Shown here one piece after another: positions 18,096 to 27,895 of a stretch of 64,000 nucleotides of DNA. This DNA comes from Mycolicibacterium novocastrense (GTDB lineage: Bacteria; Actinomycetota; Actinomycetes; Mycobacteriales; Mycobacteriaceae), in contig NZ_BCTA01000011.1 in assembly GCF_001570485.1 (NCBI RefSeq), positions 1-64,000 on the forward strand. The letters are read 5' to 3'. The position numbers and the translations under genes are program-made. The notes beneath the pieces were generated by a model. That model saw only the letters and a program-made list of their open reading frames with translations. It did not search any database and was not told the origin of the DNA. Numbering within the stretch: the first letter of the stretch is position 1; the number at the start of each line of letters is the position of its first letter.

Positions 18096-19202
18096 GTGGA
18101 TCCTGACCGTCAAGCCGACCTCGCTGCCCTCGACTCCACCCTCACGACGGTGGAGCGGGTGCTCGACGTCGAAGGCCTCCGCGGTCGCATCGAGAAGCTC
18201 GAGCACGAGGCCTCCGACCCGAACCTGTGGGACGACCAGGTGCGCGCGCAGAAGGTCACCAGCGAGCTGTCGCACACCCAGGGGGAGCTGCGGCGCGTCG
18301 AGGAACTCCGGCAGCGCCTCGACGACCTGCCGGTGATGTACGAGCTGGCCGCCGAGGACGGCAGCGAGGAGGAACTGGCAGAAGCCGACTCCGAGCGGAG
18401 CAAGTTGCGCGAGGACATCGAGGCGATGGAGGTCCGCACGCTGCTGTCCGGCGAGTACGACGAGCGCGAGGCCGTCGTCACGATCCGCTCGGGCGCCGGC
18501 GGGGTGGACGCGGCGGACTGGGCCGAGATGTTGATGCGCATGTACATCCGCTGGGCCGAACAGCATGACTATCCCGTCGAGGTGTTCGACATCTCCTACG
18601 CCGAAGAGGCGGGGATCAAGAGCGCGACGTTCGCGGTGCACGCGCCGTTCGCCTACGGCACCCTGTCGGTCGAGCAGGGCACCCATCGCCTCGTACGGAT
18701 CAGCCCGTTCGACAACCAGAGCCGCAGGCAGACATCGTTCGCCGACGTCGAAGTCCTGCCGGTGGTGGAGACCACCGACCACATCGACATCCCGGAAAGC
18801 GATGTGCGCGTTGACGTCTACCGGTCCAGCGGTCCCGGCGGCCAGTCGGTCAACACCACCGACTCGGCGGTCCGGCTGACCCACATCCCGACGGGTATCG
18901 TGGTGACCTGTCAGAACGAGAAGTCGCAGTTGCAGAACAAGGTTTCGGCAATGCGGGTTCTGCAGGCAAAGTTGTTGGAACGTAAGCGTTTAGAGGAGCG
19001 TGCCGAGATGGACGCCCTCAAGGGCGACGGCGGCAGCTCGTGGGGCAACCAGATGCGTTCGTACGTGCTGCACCCCTACCAGATGGTCAAGGATCTGCGC
19101 ACCGAGTACGAGGTCGGTAACCCGGCGGCGGTGCTGGACGGCGACCTCGACGGATTCCTCGAGGCGGGTATCCGTTGGCGCAAGAGTCAAGATGATGGAT
19201 GA
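18096..19202 (+). CDS. prfB: Peptide chain release factor 2
   Basis: 368 residues from GTG 18096. The peptidyl-hydrolysis motif GGQ is at about 248-250 ([13 protein letters not shown]), and the SPF stop-recognition tripeptide that marks RF2 is in [13 protein letters not shown]2 ends translation at UGA and UAA. There is no in-frame UGA and no programmed +1 frameshift site near codon 25, unlike enterobacterial prfB. Stop overlaps the next gene, and the whole prfB to ssrA order matches M. tuberculosis. Confidence 0.95.
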   Translation: MDPDRQADLAALDSTLTTVERVLDVEGLRGRIEKLEHEASDPNLWDDQVRAQKVTSELSHTQGELRRVEELRQRLDDLPVMYELAAEDGSEEELAEADSERSKLREDIEAMEVRTLLSGEYDEREAVVTIRSGAGGVDAADWAEMLMRMYIRWAEQHDYPVEVFDISYAEEAGIKSATFAVHAPFAYGTLSVEQGTHRLVRISPFDNQSRRQTSFADVEVLPVVETTDHIDIPESDVRVDVYRSSGPGGQSVNTTDSAVRLTHIPTGIVVTCQNEKSQLQNKVSAMRVLQAKLLERKRLEERAEMDALKGDGGSSWGNQMRSYVLHPYQMVKDLRTEYEVGNPAAVLDGDLDGFLEAGIRWRKSQDDG

Positions 19203-20172
19203 CGATTTGATCGCATTGTCCCTGGGGGAGCGCTGGGAGGGCTTCTGGCAGGGCAACATCGGCAACTGGATTCTCGACCGCGGTGTGACGATCGCGCTGT
19301 TGTTGATTGGCGGGCTGCTGGCTGCGCGGTTCATCAACTGGGCGGCGCAGCGGATCGTGAGCCGCATCGACGCCGAGTACCTGGAAAGCGATCAGCTGGT
19401 TCGTTCGGAGAGCACCAAGCATCGTCAGGCCGTCGCGTCGGTGATCTCGTGGGTGACGGTCGCCCTGTTGTTCATCATCGTGGCAGTGCAGATCACCGCC
19501 ACGCTCGCGATCCCGATCGGGTCGCTGGTCGCGCCCGCGGCGGTGTTGGGCGCCGCGCTGGGCTTCGGTGCGCAGAAAGTGGTCCAGGACCTGCTGGCCG
19601 GTTTCTTCATCATCACCGAAAGGCAGTACGGCTTCGGTGATCTGGTGCAGCTCAGCATGGTCGGTGCGCCCGAGGAGTCGCTGGGGACGGTCGAAGAGGT
19701 GACCTTGCGGGTGACCAAACTGCGCACCGCCGAAGGTGAGATGTACACCATCCCCAACGGCAACATCGTTCGATCGCTGAACCTGTCGAAGGATTGGGCG
19801 CGCGCCGTCATCGACATTCCGGTGCCGACGGGGTCGGACCTCAACGAGGTCAACGAACTCCTGCACACCGTCGCGCAGAACGCAACCGAGGATCCCGAGC
19901 TCAGCGCACTGATGCTCGACGCGCCACAGCTGATGGGGGTCGAGAGCATCGGGCTCGAGACGGTGAATCTGCGGATGGTCGCGCGCACACTGCCGGGTAA
20001 GCAGTTCGAGGTCGGCCGTCGCATCCGCGTGTTGGTCATCGCCGCGCTGCGCCGCGCCGGGATCGTGTCGCCGACCGACGGTGCCACGCCGATGGTGGGC
20101 GCCATCGTCCACCCGGCGACAACCGACGGAGCCGAACACCAGACACAGGGCTCGGCGGAGCAGAAGAAGTGA
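19192..20172 (+). CDS. MscS-family mechanosensitive channel-like protein
   Basis: 326 residues; starts ATG 19192 or 19195, both inside the end of prfB. Three membrane segments: about 27-46, 82-104 and 110-130; the third ([25 protein letters not shown]) is the Gly/Ala-rich pore helix of MscS, followed by the beta domain ([22 protein letters not shown]). Such channels open under membrane tension to release solutes. Its stop overlaps the GTG of the next gene, so it is cotranscribed with prfB and the Pro/Thr-rich protein. Confidence 0.85.
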   Translation: MMDDDLIALSLGERWEGFWQGNIGNWILDRGVTIALLLIGGLLAARFINWAAQRIVSRIDAEYLESDQLVRSESTKHRQAVASVISWVTVALLFIIVAVQITATLAIPIGSLVAPAAVLGAALGFGAQKVVQDLLAGFFIITERQYGFGDLVQLSMVGAPEESLGTVEEVTLRVTKLRTAEGEMYTIPNGNIVRSLNLSKDWARAVIDIPVPTGSDLNEVNELLHTVAQNATEDPELSALMLDAPQLMGVESIGLETVNLRMVARTLPGKQFEVGRRIRVLVIAALRRAGIVSPTDGATPMVGAIVHPATTDGAEHQTQGSAEQKK

Positions 20173-20618
20173 GGAACTGGCTGACGGCCCGTTTCGGCCG
20201 GATGCGGATGTCGACGGTGGTACTCATCGCGGCGTTCGTTGCGCTGTTCTGGGTGAACCAGACGTTCGAGCCCAAGCCCCCCGAACCGCCACCCCCCGCG
20301 CCGGCGGTGGTCCCGCCCGGGTTCGTGCCGGACCCAAACTACACCTGGGTGCCGCGCACCAACGTGCGCCGGACCACCGAACCGACGACGACCACCACCA
20401 CGACCACGACGACGACCCCGCCGACGACAACCACCACCAGCCCGACCGAGACCCCGACCACGCCGACCACGACGGTGACCGACCCGGACGGCCCGGGTCC
20501 ACGGCAACCGATCACCCAGACCATCGGCCCCGAGGGGACGCCGCCGACGACCGACACGCCGCTGGTGCCCCCGGTGCCGCAACTGCTGCCACCACCGGCG
20601 ACCACTCCGCCCAGCTAG
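20169..20618 (+). CDS. Membrane-anchored Pro/Thr-rich protein
   Basis: 149 residues, GTG start overlapping the channel stop (GTGA). A membrane anchor at about 14-30 ([16 protein letters not shown]) is followed by PPEPPPPAP, a short folded-looking patch [16 protein letters not shown], and then a low-complexity stretch with runs of Thr (about 69-100) and Pro. The product is probably extracellular and O-mannosylated or wall-spanning, from composition only. A Pro-rich protein in the same place exists in M. tuberculosis (Rv3103c, from memory). Position before ftsEX hints at an envelope role. Confidence 0.75.
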   Translation: MRNWLTARFGRMRMSTVVLIAAFVALFWVNQTFEPKPPEPPPPAPAVVPPGFVPDPNYTWVPRTNVRRTTEPTTTTTTTTTTTPPTTTTTSPTETPTTPTTTVTDPDGPGPRQPITQTIGPEGTPPTTDTPLVPPVPQLLPPPATTPPS

Positions 20619-20637
20619 GGCGGCACCCTTTCACCGC

Positions 20638-20643
20638 TACACT
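20638..20643 (+). promoter_or_regulatory. Candidate -10 element for ftsEX
   Basis: TACACT fits TANNNT and ends 8 bp before GTG 20652, placing the transcription start at that GTG. This argues for a leaderless ftsE transcript beginning with GTG ATG, where either codon could initiate. Confidence 0.4.
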
Positions 20644-20654
20644 GGCGACCCGTG

Positions 20655-21343
<689 letters not shown>

Positions 21344-21344
<1 letters not shown>

Positions 21345-22240
21345 TGCGCTTCGGCTTCCTGATCAACGAGGTTCTCACCGGATTTCGTCGCAACGTCACC
21401 ATGACCGTGGCGATGATCCTGACGACCGCCATCTCGATCGGCCTGTTCGGCGGCGGCCTGCTCGTCGTCCGGCTGGCCGACCAGTCCCGCAACATCTACC
21501 TGGACCGCGTCGAGAGCCAGGTCTTCTTGACCAACGACGTCTCGGCCAACGACCCCTCGTGCGACGCCGACCCGTGCAAGGCGCTGCGTCAGCAGATCGA
21601 GGACCGCGACGACGTGCGCTCGGTGCGGTTCCTCAACCGTGACGAGGCCTACGAGGACGCGATCACCAAGTTCCCCCAGTACAAGGACGTGGCGGGGCGC
21701 GACGCGTTCCCGGCGTCGTTCATCGTCAAGCTCGACGACCCCGAGCAGCACAAGGAATTCGACGAGGCGATGGTCGGCCAGCCCGGTGTGCTCAACGTGC
21801 TCAACCAGAAGGAGCTGATCGACCGACTGTTCGCGGTCCTCGACGGCATCAGCAACGCCGCGTTCGCGGTGGCGTTGGTTCAGGCGGTCGGCGCGGTGCT
21901 CTTGATAGCCAACATGGTCCAAGTCGCGGCGTACACCAGACGCACCGAGATCGGCATCATGCGTCTGGTCGGAGCCAGCCGCTGGTACACGCAGTTGCCG
22001 TTCCTGGTGGAGGCGATGCTTGCGGCCTTGATCGGTGTGGTCATCGCGATCATCGGGCTGATAGTGGTGCGGGCGCTGTTCTTGGAGAATGCGCTGAACC
22101 AGTTCTATCAAGCGAATCTGATCGCCAAGGTCGACTATGCCGACGTGCTGTATTTCAGCGCCCCGCTGATGCTCTTCCTGGGGTTGGCGATGTCGGGGAT
22201 CACGGCCTACGTCACACTGCGGCTTTACATACGAAGGTAG
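21344..22240 (+). CDS. ftsX: Cell division membrane protein FtsX
   Basis: 298 residues from GTG 21344. Four membrane segments: about 18-40, then after a large extracellular domain (about 45-165) segments near 178-197, 225-247 and 268-290. The extracellular domain contains a Cys pair (SCDADPC) likely to form a disulfide; in M. tuberculosis this domain binds the hydrolase RipC. Partner of FtsE. Ends 2 bp before smpB, so the two operons are probably joined. Confidence 0.93.
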
Positions 22241-22242
22241 CC

Positions 22243-22749
22243 ATGCCAAAACAGGGCGCCAAGAAAGCCGACCCGTCCCGGTCCAGCAACAACAAGGTCG
22301 TCGCGACCAATCGCAAAGCGCGCCACAACTATTCGATTCTGGAGACATTCGAGGCTGGCATTCAGCTGGTCGGCACGGAGGTCAAGAGCCTGCGCGACGG
22401 GCAGGCATCGCTGGCCGACGCGTTCGCCACCGTCGACGACGGCGAGGTGTGGCTGCGCAACCTGCACATCCCCGAATATCACCACGGCAGCTGGACCAAC
22501 CACGTGCCGCGGCGCAACCGAAAACTGTTGTTGCACCGCAGGCAGATCGACCAGCTGATCGGCCGCATCCGCGACGGCAACCTCACGCTCGTGCCGCTGT
22601 CGCTGTACTTCACCGACGGGAAGGTGAAGGTGGAGCTGGCGCTGGCGCGCGGTAAAGAGGCCCGCGACAAGCGTCAGGACCTGGCGCGTCGTGATGCGCA
22701 GCGCGAGATCACCCGCGAGTTGGGGCGCCGCGCCAAGGGCATGGCCTGA
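22243..22749 (+). CDS. smpB: SsrA-binding protein SmpB
   Basis: 168 residues. OB-fold protein with [38 protein letters not shown] and the C-terminal tail [17 protein letters not shown] that enters the ribosome mRNA channel. It binds the tRNA-like part of tmRNA (ssrA, 26137) and is required for rescue of stalled ribosomes. Follows ftsX by 2 bp. Confidence 0.95.
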   Translation: MPKQGAKKADPSRSSNNKVVATNRKARHNYSILETFEAGIQLVGTEVKSLRDGQASLADAFATVDDGEVWLRNLHIPEYHHGSWTNHVPRRNRKLLLHRRQIDQLIGRIRDGNLTLVPLSLYFTDGKVKVELALARGKEARDKRQDLARRDAQREITRELGRRAKGMA

Positions 22750-22843
22750 TCGCCGCCGGCTGATCAACTCGACAATTTGCGCCGAGCCGCCATGAGCGCT
22801 TCGTTGCGTTTGGCATCATGACGAACGGAAAGGCGGGGAAGGC

Positions 22844-25165
22844 GTGTCGGTCAGGGGTCATCGTTGGCGCTACGGCGTCTTGGTGGCCCTGCTTTTGCTG
22901 GTCGTGGTGAACGCGCTGGCCCCGTGGGGATACGACCGCGCCGAGGCGGGAATGATCGCGGTGCAGGCGGTCCTGGGCGCCGTGATCGTTGTCCGCGGCT
23001 TCGTGGTTGCCCGCAAGGTCGACGGCCCGTCTCGATGGTGGCGAGTCCTCATCGCGGCTTCGTGCCTGAGCTGGCTCATCGGTGAGCTGTTGTGGTGGAC
23101 GGGGGGCGGCTCTGACCCCGGTCGCGTGGCCGGTGCGCGGGAGATTGTGGCGTATCTGCTCCCCGCGGTGCTCATCGTCGCGGCCGTGATCGTGCTCGGA
23201 CGCGTCGGTGTCGGGCGCACCGGCACCCCCGAGGTTCCGGTGCATCACTATTCGCTCGTCGCCTTCGTGCTGGACGGGATCGTCGCGGCGATCTCGTTCT
23301 CGCTGCTGTCCTACCTGGCCGGCTATGGCGGACTGGCCGCAGCGGCGTTCCCCCGGTCGGACAACCCCACCATTCTGGTGATCTACTCGCTGCTGCAGTT
23401 GTGCACGGTGGTGGCGGGCGTGTTTTTCGCCAGCCTCTACCGGCCCGGCCGGCCCTACCGCGCGAACTGCCTCCTGCTGAGCGGCGGTGTCATGTTGCTC
23501 GCGGCCGCGGACCGGATGGTGGCCTACTTCCGAACCGTCGACGTGCAGAACGGTGACCTGTGGGGCGGTGGCGCATTCATCCTCGGGCTGGTGCTGGTGA
23601 TCTACTCACTCGCCGCACCGAGCCCGCAGTCGGAGGCCGGCGCGCAAGCCGACGATCGGGTGATGGACTGGGTGCAGTTGATCCTGCCGTACGCCGGATT
23701 CGCCGGAATCGCAATACTTTACGGCTATCACGTGATGATCGGCCGAGAACTCGACGGGGTGCTCGTCGTCGGAGCGGTGGTGATGGTTGTGCTCGTCGCC
23801 ACGCGCCAGGCCTTCGCGATGCGCGCGCAGCACAGGTTGACGGTGCGGCTGTTCGACGCCCAGCGCCTGCTCGCGCACCAGGTCCATCACGACGCGTTGA
23901 CCGGGCTGCCGAACCGGTTGTTCTTCGGCAAGCAGCTCGAAACCGCGGCATCCAGAGGCGGTTTCGTGTTGATCTTCGTCGACCTCGATGACTTCAAAGA
24001 CGTCAACGACCGGTTCGGGCACGCGGGCGGTGATGAACTGCTGCGCGCCGTAGGCGAACGGCTCCGTCGATGCGTGCGGGATACCGACACCCTGGCGCGC
24101 ATCGGCGGTGACGAGTTCGCGATCCTGATCAACAGCGACGCGGCGGCACCCGAAGTCGTTGCCGACCGCGTCCGGGCGGCGCTTCGAGAGCCGTTCGCCG
24201 TGCACGGGTCCAGTGTGCGGATCCGTGCGAGCATGGGCTTGGTTCGGCTGGAAGCCGACGAAGACAGCCAGACCCCGGACGATCTGCTGCGCAAGGCCGA
24301 CCACTCGATGTATGAGGGCAAGCGCCTGGGTAAAGACATCGCCGTCGTCTACCCGTCGATGACCGGCCGGGCGGTGGACTTCCCCACCGCGTTACGTCAC
24401 GCCGACGGCGGCCCGCCGGATGGGTTCAGACTGGTCTATCAGCCCATCGTCCGGCTGCCCGAGGAGACTCCGATCGCCGTCGAGGCGTTGGCGAGGTGGA
24501 CGGCGCCCGACGGCACGCAGATACCGCCCGAGACGTTCGTGGCCGCCGCCGAGGCCGCGGGACTCGGCGAAGCCTTCGACGCGATGGTGCTGGACCGGAG
24601 TTGCCGGGAAGTCTCATCGGCAGGCGTGCGTCTCGATCTGCAGGTCAACATCGGGGCGGCACGCTTGCGCGACGGCGGTTTCCGTGACGTGGTGGCAGCG
24701 ACACTGGCGCGTTACGACATGGAGCCCAGCCGGCTGACGCTGGAGATCACCGAAACCGTGCCGATCGTCGATGTCGACGAGGCGGCCGCACAGATCCGGC
24801 GGCTCAAGGCTATTGGGGTCAACGTGGCCCTGGACGATTTCGGTGCCGGCTACAACTCGCTGACCTATCTGCACGCCTTACCCATTCAAATCGTCAAGCT
24901 CGACCGCAGCTTGTTGGCCGGGCCTGAACGCGGCCAGGCCGCCACGCTGTACCGGTCGGTGATCGCGGTGTGCGCTCCGCTGGGCCTGGAAGTGATCGCC
25001 GAGGGCATCGAGACCGCCGAGCAGGCCGAGATGGTGTTTCTCGCCGGCTGCTCGTTGCTCAGGGGTATTTGTTCGGGTTGCCCGCGGCGATCGCCGATAT
25101 TGCCGCCGAATGTCTGGCCGCTGACACACCGTAGCGCTGTGGGTTCTGTCCACGGCGGTCCGTGA
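22844..25165 (+). CDS. Membrane GGDEF-EAL protein (cyclic-di-GMP enzyme) with C-terminal frameshift
   Basis: 773 residues as read. About eight N-terminal membrane segments (1-340) precede a GGDEF domain with an intact active site (FVDLDDFKDVNDRFGHAGGDE and IGGDEF) and an EAL domain with PIAVEALARW, LEITET and DDFGAGYNSL, so both cyclic-di-GMP synthesis and breakdown look possible. At 25055-25065 the sequence reads GCSLLRGICSGCPRRS, where EAL proteins end GCxxxQGYLFGLP. Inserting one base (CTC-CAG-GGG-TAT) restores GYLFGLPAAIADIAAECLAADTP and a stop at 25132-25134, so a 1-bp deletion or sequencing error is likely. GTG start with GGGGAAGG upstream. Confidence 0.85.
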   Translation: MSVRGHRWRYGVLVALLLLVVVNALAPWGYDRAEAGMIAVQAVLGAVIVVRGFVVARKVDGPSRWWRVLIAASCLSWLIGELLWWTGGGSDPGRVAGAREIVAYLLPAVLIVAAVIVLGRVGVGRTGTPEVPVHHYSLVAFVLDGIVAAISFSLLSYLAGYGGLAAAAFPRSDNPTILVIYSLLQLCTVVAGVFFASLYRPGRPYRANCLLLSGGVMLLAAADRMVAYFRTVDVQNGDLWGGGAFILGLVLVIYSLAAPSPQSEAGAQADDRVMDWVQLILPYAGFAGIAILYGYHVMIGRELDGVLVVGAVVMVVLVATRQAFAMRAQHRLTVRLFDAQRLLAHQVHHDALTGLPNRLFFGKQLETAASRGGFVLIFVDLDDFKDVNDRFGHAGGDELLRAVGERLRRCVRDTDTLARIGGDEFAILINSDAAAPEVVADRVRAALREPFAVHGSSVRIRASMGLVRLEADEDSQTPDDLLRKADHSMYEGKRLGKDIAVVYPSMTGRAVDFPTALRHADGGPPDGFRLVYQPIVRLPEETPIAVEALARWTAPDGTQIPPETFVAAAEAAGLGEAFDAMVLDRSCREVSSAGVRLDLQVNIGAARLRDGGFRDVVAATLARYDMEPSRLTLEITETVPIVDVDEAAAQIRRLKAIGVNVALDDFGAGYNSLTYLHALPIQIVKLDRSLLAGPERGQAATLYRSVIAVCAPLGLEVIAEGIETAEQAEMVFLAGCSLLRGICSGCPRRSPILPPNVWPLTHRSAVGSVHGGP

Positions 25166-25184
25166 CGAGCGGTACGGTCGGGCG

Positions 25185-26024
25185 GTGAGCAGCCCCTCGC
25201 GTCCGGTGACGAAGCTCGACAAATCCGCGGTCCTCGATGCGCTGTTCGCGCAGTGGCGCACGATCGACGGATTGTTGGCGGGTCTGTCCGACTCCGACTG
25301 GGAGGCGGCGACGTCGCTGCCCGGCTGGACGGTGCACGACGTGACGGCCCACATGGTCGGCACCGAATCGATGTTGGCGGGTATGGACACCCCGGAGTCC
25401 GATGTGGACGTGTCGTTGTTCGAGCACGTGCGCAACGACATCGGTGTGCTCAACGAACGTTGGGTGCTTGCGCTGCGGACGATCAGCGGTGCGGAGCTGC
25501 TGGACCGCTTTCGGGCGATCACCGCCGAGCGTCGTGCGGCGCTGACCGCGCTGAGCGACGACGAGTGGAACCAGGTGACGGCGACGCCGGCCGGCCCGGA
25601 CAGCTACGGCCGGTTCATGCGGGTGCGGATCTTCGATTGCTGGATGCACGAGCACGACATCCGCGATGCGCTCGGGCGGCCCGCATCCGACCCGACGGGC
25701 ACGCCCGCGATGTTCGCGCTCGACGAGATGGCGGCCAGTATGGGCTTTGTGGTCGGCAAACTGGGCGGGGCGCCCGACGGCTCACGGGTGTCGATGGTGC
25801 TGACGGGGCCGCTGGGCAGGACGATCAACGTCGCGGTCGAGGGGCGCGGCAAGGTGGTCGAGGACTTCGGCGGCGCCCAACCGACGGCGACGATCACCCT
25901 TGATGCGCTGCTGTTCGCGCGGCTGGCCGGTGGGCGAGTCGCGTTGGATCACGACGCGATCGCTTACGGAGGGGATGAGGAGGTCGGCAGGCGTGTCGTC
26001 GATCACCTCAACTACGTGATCTGA
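25185..26024 (+). CDS. Maleylpyruvate isomerase family mycothiol-type protein (TIGR03083-like)
   Basis: 279 residues, GTG start. DinB/MDMPI four-helix fold: SDSDWEAATSLPGWTVHDVTAH has the first metal His pair region, and WMHEHDIRDALGRP the second (HEHDIR), the usual signature of the family. The C-terminal domain (LTGPLGRTINVAVEGRGK) is sterol-carrier-like. Members use a divalent metal and, where known, mycothiol as thiol cofactor; the substrate here is unknown. Lies between the GGDEF-EAL gene and ssrA. Confidence 0.75.
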   Translation: MSSPSRPVTKLDKSAVLDALFAQWRTIDGLLAGLSDSDWEAATSLPGWTVHDVTAHMVGTESMLAGMDTPESDVDVSLFEHVRNDIGVLNERWVLALRTISGAELLDRFRAITAERRAALTALSDDEWNQVTATPAGPDSYGRFMRVRIFDCWMHEHDIRDALGRPASDPTGTPAMFALDEMAASMGFVVGKLGGAPDGSRVSMVLTGPLGRTINVAVEGRGKVVEDFGGAQPTATITLDALLFARLAGGRVALDHDAIAYGGDEEVGRRVVDHLNYVI

Positions 26025-26136
26025 CCAGCGGTTTTGATCCGGCGCGGGCATAAATACGTGGTGTGCGGTGTTGTAGGTCGCGTAGGATGAAATGTCCTGC
26101 CGTACTTCGGCGGGCGCGTTGTTAGACAACTACACA

Positions 26137-26502
26137 GGGGCTGAACGGTTTCGACTTCGAGCGTCGAATCAAGGGAAGCGTGCCGGTGCAGGCAAGAGAC
26201 CACCGTAAGCGTCGTTGCAACCAATTAAGCGCCGATTCCAATCAGCGCGACTACGCACTCGCTGCCTAAGCGACTGCGTGTCTGTCAGCCCGGGAGAGCC
26301 CTCGACCCGGTGTCTGGCATCAGCTAGAGGGATAAACCGGTGGGTCCGGTCGCGGGACTCATCGGGACATCAAACAGCGACTGGGATCGTCATCCTGACT
26401 TGTTCGCGTGATCAGGAGATCCGAGTAGAGGCATAGCGAACTGCGCACGGAGAAGCCTTGAGGGAACGCCGTAGGACCCGGGTTCGATTCCCGGCAGCTC
26501 CA
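26137..26502 (+). ncRNA. ssrA: tmRNA (ssrA)
   Basis: The 5' end GGGGCTGAACGGTTTCGAC and 3' end GGTTCGATTCCCGGCAGCTCCA give the tRNA-Ala-like half; GGGGCTG pairs with CAGCTCC to form the acceptor stem, and CCA is not fully encoded. The tag reading frame at 26231-26269 is GCC GAT TCC AAT CAG CGC GAC TAC GCA CTC GCT GCC TAA, coding ADSNQRDYALAA; M. tuberculosis has ADSHQRDYALAA, from memory. The RNA rescues stalled ribosomes together with SmpB and marks products for proteolysis. Near the smpB gene, as usual in mycobacteria. Confidence 0.97.
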
Positions 26503-26516
26503 CTGTGAACGGGGAT

Positions 26517-26541
26517 GGCCAGAGCGCATTTCGCTCTGGCC
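26517..26541 (+). terminator. Intrinsic terminator of ssrA
   Basis: A 10-bp stem, GGCCAGAGCG with CGCTCTGGCC, around the loop CATTT, followed by TTCTTTGTT. This is a classic hairpin with T-rich tail, beginning 14 bp after the tmRNA 3' end. Confidence 0.85.
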
Positions 26542-26598
26542 TTCTTTGTTGCGGCCGCATGTGCAGCCAAGCCAAAGGCGTTTGCGTGTCAGGCCGTC

Positions 26599-26872
26599 CT
26601 ACAGCGCCTCGACGTTGAACGGCCGGTCCAGCAGGGCGTGCAGTTTGCTCGCGATCGACTTGTCGACTGATCTCCGCCTCTGGTGGGCGAAAGTCGCCTC
26701 ACGTCGGGATAGAGCCGATGCAAGATCGCGCGTTCGGCCGCGGTGCAGTAGCCGACATGCCCGACCTCGGAGGTCAGATCACGCGGTACAGAAAATCGAG
26801 CCGCGCCGCGACGGCGGGTTCCGTCGGCGAACAGTTCGATTTCCCCGCGTAACGCCCGCTGAGCGGCCCGCG
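26599..26872 (-). pseudogene. C-terminal relic of an unrecognised protein gene
   Basis: Immediately after the SDR stop, the minus strand encodes protein-like sequence (ALRGEIELFADGTRRRGAAR, then EVGHVGYCTAAERAILHRLY) in one frame, and then in another frame KSIASKLHALLDRPFNVEAL ending at TAG 26601-26599. A frameshift around 26660-26690 separates the halves and no start codon is available. It appears to be the tail of a truncated gene left at the edge of the catabolic island. I do not recognise the family. Confidence 0.4.
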
Positions 26873-27730
26873 TCAGATACCCAGCTTGAGGCTGGCGCCG
26901 GCATCCACGAACAACTGCTGCCCCGTCACGTAACGCGATTCGTCCGAGGCGAGGTAGACAACGGCATGCGAGATGTCTTCGGGTTCGACATAGGGGATGG
27001 GCATCGCCTGCAGGACGGGAAAGACGAGTTCGGCATCCTCGCGCGACGGGTCCGTCAGATCCGGTCGGAACGTCCGGTACATCGGCAGGTTGTGCAGCAT
27101 GTCGGTGTTCACGTTGGTCGGGTGGACCGTGTTGATGCGAACCCCGTGTGGCGCCATCGTGAGTGCGAGCGCCTTCGTGTATTCGCGGATCATCTTCTTG
27201 GCCATGCCGTACCCCGCCCCGCCGGGTCCCTGCGGTCCGCCGCCGGTGGCGAGATCCTTCTGCTCGACCAGGCCCGCGATCGATCCGGTGACGATCACGG
27301 ACCCGCCCGGCCCGAGATGCTCGAGCCCGAGGTGAACCGTATTGACCACGCCCACGAAGTCCACGTCGAACGCGTCGATGAAGCCACGGTACGGAATGTG
27401 GCTGCCCTGCGGGCAGATTCCGGCATTGGCGACGACGATGTGCAAGCCACCGAGTTCGGCGACGGCGTCGTCGAGCACCTTCTTCAGGGTAGGTCGGTCG
27501 CGCACATCCACCGCGGCCGTGACGACGCGCCGCCCCGCCTTTTCGACCAGCGTCGCTGTCTCGTCGAGGTCGGCCGGGGTGGCCAACGGATACTCGTTGG
27601 AGGGGATGTCTGCGCATATGTCCAGGGCGATGATGTCGGCGCCCTCATCGGCCATGTGTACCGCGTGGCTGCGCCCCTGGCCTCGCGCTGCGCCGGTGAT
27701 CACTGCCACCTTGCCTGTGAGACGGTTCAT
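26873..27730 (-). CDS. Mycofactocin-coupled SDR family oxidoreductase
   Basis: 285 residues. Begins LTGKVAVITGAARGQGRSHA, followed by DEGADIIALDIC, the hallmark of the mycofactocin-coupled SDR family (TIGR03971), whose tightly bound NAD is re-oxidised through the redox peptide mycofactocin rather than by exchange. Catalytic Tyr-Lys in GYGMAKKM; VTGSIAGL supplies the Ser. Typical substrates are secondary alcohols and terpenoid alcohols such as carveol. Expressed from its own promoter region (27731-27895), which carries a TAGAAC element and an inverted repeat. Confidence 0.88.
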   Translation of the reverse strand: MNRLTGKVAVITGAARGQGRSHAVHMADEGADIIALDICADIPSNEYPLATPADLDETATLVEKAGRRVVTAAVDVRDRPTLKKVLDDAVAELGGLHIVVANAGICPQGSHIPYRGFIDAFDVDFVGVVNTVHLGLEHLGPGGSVIVTGSIAGLVEQKDLATGGGPQGPGGAGYGMAKKMIREYTKALALTMAPHGVRINTVHPTNVNTDMLHNLPMYRTFRPDLTDPSREDAELVFPVLQAMPIPYVEPEDISHAVVYLASDESRYVTGQQLFVDAGASLKLGI

Positions 27731-27781
27731 TCAGCTCTCCCATGCGCTAGGACGTCGGCCCACCCCGCTGGATGATAGAAC

Positions 27782-27798
27782 ACAGACTGTAAATCTGT
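27782..27798. promoter_or_regulatory. Inverted repeat next to a TAGAAC element, ahead of the 27730 SDR
   Basis: Arms ACAGA and TCTGT flank seven bases; TAGAAC sits directly beside it at 27776-27781. The patch is AT-rich compared with the neighbourhood and lies about 50 bp upstream of the SDR start. The 5-7-5 geometry recurs at 58792-58808. Confidence 0.45.
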
Positions 27799-27895
27799 CA
27801 TACAGCTGACAGGCCTCGCCGCCGAACGGGCGTCAGGGCGCACACCGATGAGAAGGCCGGTACAACAGTTTTTTTCGCGACCATCGGCGCCTACC

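Noticed and set aside
18096..18180. Programmed +1 frameshift in prfB as in E. coli
   Set aside because: The frame is continuous from GTG 18096 with no in-frame TGA near codon 25.
20380..20450. Short tandem ACC/ACG repeats resembling a repeat array
   Set aside because: These are Thr codons of the low-complexity tail of the Pro/Thr-rich protein. There are no spacers, so not CRISPR or an intergenic repeat.
26137..26502. Open frames across the tmRNA gene on both strands
   Set aside because: The tRNA-like ends, the tag frame and the terminator identify the whole segment as ssrA.
26503..26600. Integrase attachment site at the ssrA 3' end
   Set aside because: No integrase gene and no second copy of the ssrA 3' sequence was noticed in the window.
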